From CAYVVD01 sp964454975 (GTDB lineage: Bacteria > Bacteroidota > Ignavibacteria > Kapaibacteriales > UBA2268): a stretch of DNA of 64,000 nucleotides. The stretch covers positions 1-64,000 of the forward strand of contig CAYVVD010000004.1 in assembly GCA_964454975.1 (NCBI GenBank). The letters are read 5' to 3'. This document shows, one piece after another, positions 59,801 to 64,000 of the stretch. Within the stretch, counting starts at the first letter, position 1, and every line of letters begins with the position of its first letter. Both the position numbers and the translations under genes were made by a program. The notes beneath the pieces are model-generated. The model had not been told where the DNA came from. It made no database searches and saw only the letters and a list, made by a program, of their open reading frames with translations.

Positions 59801-60098
59801 TTATACAGAAGGCGGTCTCGTTGATATTTCTACAGAAGAATTTGGCATTTCAGAACCGATGCCAAATCCGGTAAAGAGTGAAATCAGGTTTAGCTATTCT
59901 ATCGCTTTCAAGATTAATACTACAATTACTCTTTATAATTCAATGGGTGAGGTTGTCAGGACATTAGTCAGTGGTGTGCATGACAAGAATCTTTATGAAT
60001 TATCAATGCCTACAGGTGAGTTAACGTCTGGTATCTACTTCTATAGGATAGAGGCAGGGCCTTATGTTGAGACAAAACAGCTTATTATTGCCAGGTAG
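56808..60098 (+). CDS. secreted VWA/ASPM-SPD-2-Hydin/cohesin-like T9SS cargo protein
   Basis: This is a 1096-residue exported protein. After the signal peptide (ending near AAAQ) comes a von Willebrand factor A domain (about residues 85-270) with MIDAS motif D-A-S-Q-S and VFLTDGKHES. Then follow repeated ASPM-SPD-2-Hydin/choice-of-anchor-D Ig-like domains (about 330-860; F-G-x-I, then V-x-x-x-N-x-x-G motifs such as EIKNTGDSPANIL). A cohesin-like domain covers about 865-1000, and a T9SS type A sorting domain ends the protein (SEPMPNPVKSEIRFSYSI, then SGIYFYRIEAGPYVETKQL in part). Likely exported to the surface or outside by T9SS. GGGGG lies before the ATG. A terminator follows. Confidence 0.88.
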   Translation: MIKTEKMKFAFILIVFVLLSMNAAAQFFDVHKVRTNNFPTVEAHLVTKNRIGNDYPNLSERNFKLYENGVDMSATMQYKCEMVDWIPPVNVVLVIDASQSMYDNQVAPGVYRIDWAKDAAKLFLDSMKFDPPTDPPSKVAITTFGGNIGKVNIGFQTTKPPLYQKLTEIETAFGDTDFNPPFKEDVWGAINLLKKEPSNVRRVIVFLTDGKHESLKEFKFDEIGDECKRERIQVYSVVLKSPMPFELNEISIKTGAWAAQVKEYEELRKIYHDIAEEITSQDLCWLEWQSHYTCDGLGRMRDLKVTFISDPDDPDAPSTYKDSVEKQFDAGEQSIAGIDINPKNFTFSKVGGTAESVDLTLEASVGEFDINSYNIVGDNSDFTIDWKGTPPPFKLMAGEPRTITVTYVKDPADQSKEFTLEFESNPCPVPKVKFIAPCDFEAMAEIDFGSIPNATSTQITEMVLKNTTAEEISGDVQLTGPDAGEFGILSGSGPFTLYPDEELEVSLSFIPTTVGAKQAFLEYNLPEICGNAVTELKGTSYATEFPLEPYNFGLHRVESIVTYNYEIKNTGDSPANILAVGFEQSNEHFSLTPPSLPVLLAPGESMMLELVFNPKDKGPQLTSLLVTIENINVPVKATISGTAFKPHLTAEDIVFPVTKVGNVSTPMTLTLENKCEYGPLKIDEIKFNLSAADFRWVGSPQLTNRVIDPKSSITFQVEFAPTIQGTQTIYVDVVCDAVDATVDPPRITVQVKLTGSSIDLDISPLSIDFGELSTCETATRDVTINNNSDDIISVSSVDIDQAGTEFTAFYDFLDIQPGGSGVITIEFKSTVTGIYSGTLNVETNAGSAEIPLSAESIDFTVAPYFDTELTRLSTDVGNPLSIPFAVDLPDLGVSFTELEFVLTYNPDLLKIKPNSVTGGPAGWNWNIDDSDDFDGTLILTATGPALSTPVKVMGNVTFDTYISSIAGDNVIFDVNFPDELPCVRSEGSATMPVTINSCYTEGGLVDISTEEFGISEPMPNPVKSEIRFSYSIAFKINTTITLYNSMGEVVRTLVSGVHDKNLYELSMPTGELTSGIYFYRIEAGPYVETKQLIIAR

Positions 60099-60135
60099 AA
60101 TAAAGAGTGAATTACCCCCTCACTCGCTTTGGGGA

Positions 60136-60167
60136 GGGCGCTTCAATAGAAGCGCCCTTTTCTTTTT
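60136..60167 (+). terminator. intrinsic terminator after the VWA protein gene
   Basis: GGGCGCTTC (60136-60144) pairs with GAAGCGCCC (60149-60157) around AATA, followed by TTTTCTTTTT. Confidence 0.92.
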
Positions 60168-60248
60168 AGATAAAACGCCTTTTCCTTATTTTAGATTTAT
60201 CAAATCTGTCAATAATTGATGTTTTAATTTTTATTCCGGAGATAGTTT

Positions 60249-61313
60249 ATGAAAGAGAAAATCAGGGAATATTTGGGCGATAAAGGCGAGTACCTGCTCG
60301 GCTTCGATAATCCCAAAATCAGCAAGGACAGCCTTCATCTGCCCGGCAACGACTTTGTTGACCGTGTTTATGTGAATACAGACAGGAACAACCGAACTAT
60401 TGGCAACCTAACCTGGCTTTTTAATCACGGCAGGCTTGCAGGCACAGGTTACTTGTCCATACTCCCTGTTGACCAGGGTGTGGAACATTCAGCTGGTGCA
60501 AGCTTTGCTAAAAACCCGGCATACTTTGATCCTGAAAACATTATTAAACTTGCGATTGAAGGCGGCTGCAATGCAGTAGCATCAACATTCGGCGTGCTGG
60601 GAATGTGTGCCAGGAAATACTCGCACAAGATTCCCTTTATCGTAAAAATCAACCACAACGAGCTTTTGACCTACCCTAATACATTTGACCAGATTTTGTT
60701 TGGTACCGTTGAACAGGCTTATGATATGGGAGCTGCTGCTGTTGGCGCGACAATTTACTTCGGCTCGGACAATGCAGGAAGGCAGATTGTTGAGATAGCC
60801 GAGGCATTCCAGCTTGCACACGAGCTTGGTATGGCGACGATTCTATGGTGCTACCTCCGCAACCCCGAATTCAAAAAAGACAAAGATTACCACACAGCCG
60901 CTGACCTCTCAGGCCAGGCAAACCACCTTGGCGTGACAATAGAGGCGGATATTATCAAGCAGAAACTTCCGACTAACAACGGCGGATATACAGCCATGAA
61001 TATGGGTGAATCCAGCTATGGCAAGATAGACAAGCGCATATACAATGATTTAACTTCAGAACATCCAATTGACCTTTGCCGTTACCAGGTAGCAAACTGC
61101 TACATGGGCAGGGCGGGGCTGATTAACTCCGGCGGAGCTTCGGGAGAGAACGATTTTGCACAGGCAGTTGAAACAGCAGTGATTAACAAGCGCGCTGGAG
61201 GTACGGGGCTTATCTCCGGCAGAAAAGCTTTCCAGCGCCCTATGGACGAAGGCGCACGATTGCTGAACACTATTCAGGACGTTTACCTCTGCGAAGATGT
61301 AACAGTTGCGTAG
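60249..61313 (+). CDS. fbaB: class I fructose-bisphosphate aldolase
   Basis: This Schiff-base aldolase cleaves or forms fructose 1,6-bisphosphate in glycolysis and gluconeogenesis. The 354-residue protein is of the archaeal/bacterial DhnA type: LPVDQGVEHS and PFIVKINHNELLTYP (with the region of the lysines), GAAAVGATIYFGS, GMATILWCYLRN, and the phosphate-binding end AGLINSGGASGENDF and GTGLISGRKAFQRP. The Schiff-base lysine is not pinned down with certainty by eye. CCGGAGATAG is a fair ribosome site before the ATG. Followed by a terminator-like hairpin. Confidence 0.93.
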   Translation: MKEKIREYLGDKGEYLLGFDNPKISKDSLHLPGNDFVDRVYVNTDRNNRTIGNLTWLFNHGRLAGTGYLSILPVDQGVEHSAGASFAKNPAYFDPENIIKLAIEGGCNAVASTFGVLGMCARKYSHKIPFIVKINHNELLTYPNTFDQILFGTVEQAYDMGAAAVGATIYFGSDNAGRQIVEIAEAFQLAHELGMATILWCYLRNPEFKKDKDYHTAADLSGQANHLGVTIEADIIKQKLPTNNGGYTAMNMGESSYGKIDKRIYNDLTSEHPIDLCRYQVANCYMGRAGLINSGGASGENDFAQAVETAVINKRAGGTGLISGRKAFQRPMDEGARLLNTIQDVYLCEDVTVA

Positions 61314-61331
61314 TTGAGTTATAAAGAGATG

Positions 61332-61358
61332 AAAAAAAGGCTGCCTTTTGGCAGCCTT
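61332..61358. terminator. terminator hairpin between fbaB and slyD, stronger on the minus strand
   Basis: AAGGCTGCC (61337-61345) pairs with GGCAGCCTT (61350-61358) around TTTT. On the minus strand a T7 run follows, fitting the end of the slyD operon; on the plus strand the T-run is weak. Confidence 0.82.
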
Positions 61359-61413
61359 ACTAATTTTATTTTATTATTTGTACTGTGTTTAGAATTGAAA
61401 ATTCACCAAAATA

Positions 61414-61842
61414 TCAATTAATTTCAACAAGCTCCAGTTCAAATGTTAAATCTTCGCCGGCGAGCGGGTGGTTGGCGTCAATCACGATGTGTTCCGTGTG
61501 TTCCTCAATTATACGGGTTGGGAATTGCATGCCGTCAGGGCGTTTCAATTCAAGGATTTCACCAACATTTGTAGGGACGTCAGGAGGGATCTTCGACTTT
61601 TCAATCTTGATAAACAGCTCATCATTTCGCGGGCCGTAAGCCTTATCAACAGGGATTTCGATAGTCTTTTTTTCGCCGTTTTCCATACCGGTCACACCAT
61701 CTTCAAATCCTTTAATAACCATTTGGTCGCCTAACTTAAATTCCAGAGGGTCTTTTCCTTCTGTTGAATCGAATACTGTACCATCTTTCAATTTTCCGGT
61801 GTAATGTACCTTTACAGTTTTCCCTGATTGAGCAATAGCCAT
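61414..61842 (-). CDS. slyD: SlyD-like FKBP peptidyl-prolyl isomerase
   Basis: This is a 142-residue cytoplasmic FKBP-type isomerase and chaperone of the SlyD kind: KTVKVHYTGKLKDGTVFDST is the start of the FKBP fold, KGFEDGVTGMENGEKKTIEI the conserved middle, and an inserted-flap region (about 70-120, KAYGPRNDELFIKIEKSK) is followed by DANHPLAGEDLTFELELV, the hallmark H-P-L-A-G-x-x-L-x-F. No His-rich metal tail is present. The ATG overlaps the stop of the DMT transporter as TAATG, so it is coupled and third in a minus-strand operon. Confidence 0.95.
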   Translation of the reverse strand: MAIAQSGKTVKVHYTGKLKDGTVFDSTEGKDPLEFKLGDQMVIKGFEDGVTGMENGEKKTIEIPVDKAYGPRNDELFIKIEKSKIPPDVPTNVGEILELKRPDGMQFPTRIIEEHTEHIVIDANHPLAGEDLTFELELVEIN

Positions 61843-62726
61843 TATATCTCCTTTTTATGAGCACGAGTCTGTAAAATAATCCCAAAGATAATAAATACAA
61901 GCCCAATAACCGTAGAATCGAGAATCTTTTCACCGAGGACTATGTTGATAATAAACAAAGAAAGGAAAGGCGAGATAAACACAAGATTACCCAAAAGCGC
62001 TGTGTTTGTAGACCAATTCAGGGCTTTGTTCCAAAGCAGAAAAGTAATCCCCATCTCGAATAATCCGATATAAAGCGGATAAATAAAATCACCTAAAGCA
62101 GGAATTGATATTTCAAAAAAAAGCAGATTGAAAATTATCAAATACACACTTCCAAATAAAAAGCACCAGAAGAGCTTTACCTCTGATTCTACCTTGCTGT
62201 TCCTGTTCAGCATCCAGTATGATGCCCAGACAACAGCGCTAAAAAGGGCAAGCCCGGCCCCTTCAATGTTAATAATATTAAAACCAGATAAATTCCCTTT
62301 TGATGCGATTACAGCGACTCCTGCAAGACCGAGCAAAAGTGCGATCCCTTTCAAGATGCTGAATTTCTCCCTCCCGAATATTACTGAAAAAAGGGAGAGG
62401 AAAACTGCCCAGGTGTAATTTAATGTAAGCGCTTGTTGGGCGGGGAGTATATCATATGCCCGAAAAAGGGCAAGGTAATATATGGCCGGGTTGAGCAAAC
62501 CAATTAACGCAAAAAACAGGAAATCTGTTTTATAAATATTCCTTATTGGTGATTTTTTTGTGGCTAAAAGGTAAACACCGAGACCTACAGCAGAGAATAA
62601 AGAGGAACATAGCAATAGTTGAGGAACTGCTAATCGTTCAAGCCCGAGTTTAAATGCCGTAGCAACTGTTGACCAGAGCAATACCGCTGCAACGGCATAA
62701 ACAATGGGCGATTTGCTGAACATCAT
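61842..62726 (-). CDS. EamA/DMT family transporter
   Basis: This is a 294-residue membrane protein with ten predicted helices in two EamA halves. The first half opens with VYAVAAVLLWSTVATAFKLG and holds LTLNYTWAVFLSLFSVIFGREK. The second ends with LVFISPFLSLFIINIVLGEKI. The L-L-W-S-T pattern and closing basic tail (AHKKEI) match drug/metabolite transporters. It overlaps the upstream small membrane protein gene by four bases (ATGA) and slyD downstream by one base. Substrate unknown. Confidence 0.9.
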   Translation of the reverse strand: MMFSKSPIVYAVAAVLLWSTVATAFKLGLERLAVPQLLLCSSLFSAVGLGVYLLATKKSPIRNIYKTDFLFFALIGLLNPAIYYLALFRAYDILPAQQALTLNYTWAVFLSLFSVIFGREKFSILKGIALLLGLAGVAVIASKGNLSGFNIINIEGAGLALFSAVVWASYWMLNRNSKVESEVKLFWCFLFGSVYLIIFNLLFFEISIPALGDFIYPLYIGLFEMGITFLLWNKALNWSTNTALLGNLVFISPFLSLFIINIVLGEKILDSTVIGLVFIIFGIILQTRAHKKEI

Positions 62727-63103
62727 CCTTCAGCTTGCTTTTTGGCAATCCGGGCCTTAATAAATGAGTTTAAGAAAATAAGGAAAAAAACAATTGATAC
62801 AACTGCCATCCAGAACCTGAAGATTATGGCATATTCATTTTCAAAAGACTCGCCACCAAGAAGTCTGAAGTATTTAGATAAAGAAGAGATATTCGCTATG
62901 AAACCAATCAAAGCAAGTACACTAACAACATGCATCATGTGGCGGCGCAATTTTTCCTTAAAGGCAAGCAGCCCCAGAACTAATATCACTACTCCAAAAA
63001 AAGCAGGGATTAGAGCAGTCACGCTTGCTGTATCCGAGATAAAATAACCGGTTAAGCCAAGAATTATCAAAATCATTGAATATACTATCGATATGCCGGG
63101 CAT
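62723..63103 (-). CDS. small four-helix membrane protein of unknown function
   Basis: This is a 126-residue inner membrane protein with four hydrophobic segments (about residues 5-25, 28-48, 58-75, 92-115) and a positively charged end (KARIAKKQAEG). No family motif is recognised; similar short four-helix proteins are annotated as hypothetical in Bacteroidota. The stop overlaps the DMT transporter start, and the AhpD-like gene is 45 bases upstream, so it is part of the operon leading to slyD. Confidence 0.75.
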   Translation of the reverse strand: MPGISIVYSMILIILGLTGYFISDTASVTALIPAFFGVVILVLGLLAFKEKLRRHMMHVVSVLALIGFIANISSLSKYFRLLGGESFENEYAIIFRFWMAVVSIVFFLIFLNSFIKARIAKKQAEG

Positions 63104-63148
63104 CTAAACCTCTTTAGTTATTAATGATAGAGAAACGAATTTACATTC

Positions 63149-63706
63149 CTAATATTTATATCCACCAACTTCATCATCTGTAAATTCCACACCCAGGCCG
63201 GAAGCTATCCGGTTTACAAAATTGAAATAACTGATAATTAGGTTGATATTCAGGATGTCCGGATCATCATAACCGTATTCCCTGAGTTTATCAATATCGG
63301 ATTTTCTAATTTGTTCCTGGGATGTTGTAAGCTTTTCGGCATACTCGAGAGCTGCAATTGTAGCTGGTTCCTTTGCAACTATACGGAAATCTTTTACAAA
63401 AAGCTGCAGTTTAGCTTCATCTTTCCAATAAGTTTTCAGAGCCTCCACGTGGTGATTGATACAATAGGAACACTTGTTTGATACAGAAACAACTACTGCC
63501 AGCATCTCTTTTAACTCCCTGCTGATGTTGGAATTATTGAACATCACTGACATATAAAGGTCGGAGTGAGCCTTCAGCGCCGAAGGATTAAGACTTTGAA
63601 CAGAAAGGATGTTAGAAAGCTTACCTCTTTTTTGCTTTACTTCTTCATAAACATCTTTCAATTCAGGCCCAGCTTCGGATTCTTGAATAGTTTTTATAAA
63701 TGCCAT
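63149..63706 (-). CDS. AhpD-like/carboxymuconolactone decarboxylase family protein
   Basis: This is a 185-residue protein of the peroxidase-related AhpD/CMD superfamily. The redox motif is CSYCINHHVEAL (C-x2-C-x3-H), as in AhpD active sites. It follows a helix (ELKEMLAVVVSVSNK) and precedes helices with the LEYAEKLTTSQ pattern common to the uncharacterised peroxidase-related enzymes. The ATG at 63706 gives a normal N-terminus (MAFIKTIQ); an in-frame start at 63739 is possible but adds a hydrophobic stretch unlike the family. It probably reduces peroxides or acts with thioredoxin-like donors; exact substrate unknown. Confidence 0.88.
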   Translation of the reverse strand: MAFIKTIQESEAGPELKDVYEEVKQKRGKLSNILSVQSLNPSALKAHSDLYMSVMFNNSNISRELKEMLAVVVSVSNKCSYCINHHVEALKTYWKDEAKLQLFVKDFRIVAKEPATIAALEYAEKLTTSQEQIRKSDIDKLREYGYDDPDILNINLIISYFNFVNRIASGLGVEFTDDEVGGYKY

Positions 63707-64000
63707 AATTGAAAACACCGATAAATAAAAATGAAACAATCTATTAAAATCATTTTTTTTTTCAAAACATTGAAACCTGAGGCTTTTTTAAATCTACATA
63801 TTATAATTTGGCTAATTATCTTCAAGGCATTCATGTATTGAACAATATTGTTACTTAAATGGGCTCGAAATCAAACAAGGAAAATGAATAAAATCTATAA
63901 GTGTCTATATATGAGGACTTTACAGTTACTGAAATTTTGTGGCATAAGCCTTGTATTAAGGGAATCAGGAATGGGGAACACAGCAAAAAATATAAAATCT
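63707..64000. other. non-coding end of window with sigma-54-like motif
   Basis: About 290 bases with no supported gene. It contains T- and A-runs, and near the end the sequence GTGGCATAAGCCTTGTATTA. A short open frame begins with ATG at 63971 (MGNTAKNIKS) and runs off the window; too short to call. Confidence 0.5.
63940..63956 (+). promoter_or_regulatory. second sigma-54-like site (weaker)
   Basis: GG (63941-63942), ten bases, then GT (63953-63954): the -24 half and spacer are identical to the site at 21883-21900 over 13 bases (GGCATAAGCCTTG), but the -12 GC is replaced by GT. It faces off the end of the window. Confidence 0.35.

Noticed and set aside
1..64000. CRISPR array, tRNA, rRNA, insertion sequence or phage genes
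   Set aside because: No regularly spaced short repeats, cloverleaf sequences, transposase motifs or phage structural genes were seen by reading; a tRNAscan or repeat search could still find a weak case.

Overview
The window reads as chromosomal DNA from a member of the Bacteroidota/Chlorobiota group. An Ignavibacteria- or Kapabacteria-like lineage would fit, but that placement is inference. The support is: a type IX secretion (T9SS) style C-terminal sorting domain and a PorZ-like propeller protein; DUF5916 and FadL-like outer membrane proteins; a 30-residue AURKAIP1/COX24-type basic protein typical of Bacteroidota; promoters of the TTG-N19/20-TAnnTTTG type at HU and uppS; and a two-subunit 2-oxoacid:ferredoxin oxidoreductase beside cytochrome bd oxidase. 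The DNA is moderately AT-rich. There is no rRNA, tRNA, CRISPR array, phage or recognisable transposase in the window.

Layout. 1-5.3 kb: cydA (5' end cut off) and cydB, then korA-korB, ending in a bidirectional terminator shared with an M13 metallopeptidase lipoprotein. 7.5-12.6 kb: a tightly packed run of methyltransferase, LolD/FtsX-type ABC transporter, panB and a small lipoprotein with a C-x4-C-H motif. 12.6-18.3 kb (minus strand): the envelope biogenesis cluster uppS-bamA-ompH-ompH-lpxD. 18.4-21.7 kb: HU, the AURKAIP1-like peptide, tsaE, a CDF-like membrane protein and ruvB. 21.7-25.3 kb: a structured intergenic region with a sigma-54-like site, a cupin, an exported TolB-N-like protein, an HPt protein, RNase P RNA (minus strand), a zinc-ribbon coiled-coil protein and a NIF3 protein. 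25.4-36.2 kb: an outer membrane protein, a receiver-first histidine kinase, dnaB, trxB, queG with a Rieske protein, a PqqD-like protein, an M20 dipeptidase, an MFS transporter and an M29 aminopeptidase. 36.3-50.7 kb: mostly envelope and secretion genes (YkuD lipoprotein, DMT transporter, FadL-like porin with a Ser/Arg-rich lipoprotein, DUF5916 protein, TauE transporter, fRMsr, lamin-tail protein, PorZ-like protein), then ribH and an FKBP.

51.2-55.2 kb is the most unusual stretch. A secreted 101-residue peptide with two Cys and a Gly4 end (A) and a 433-residue propeller-like lipoprotein (B) occur as a perfect 1707-bp tandem duplication. They are followed by a secreted thioredoxin-like CxxC protein (C). 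A strong terminator sits between A and B, and ATGA overlaps join B to A and B to C. This resembles peptide/propeller/thioredoxin cassettes seen in Bacteroidota, whose function is not established. 55.3-64 kb: an exported propeller protein, a 1096-residue VWA/ASPM-SPD-2-Hydin/cohesin-like T9SS cargo, class I aldolase fbaB, slyD with a DMT transporter and a small membrane protein, an AhpD-like protein, and a non-coding end with a second sigma-54-like motif.

Taken together, the window is mainly housekeeping: envelope assembly, ferredoxin-linked carbon metabolism with microaerobic respiration, DNA and tRNA maintenance, and redox repair. It is interspersed with lineage-specific secreted proteins.
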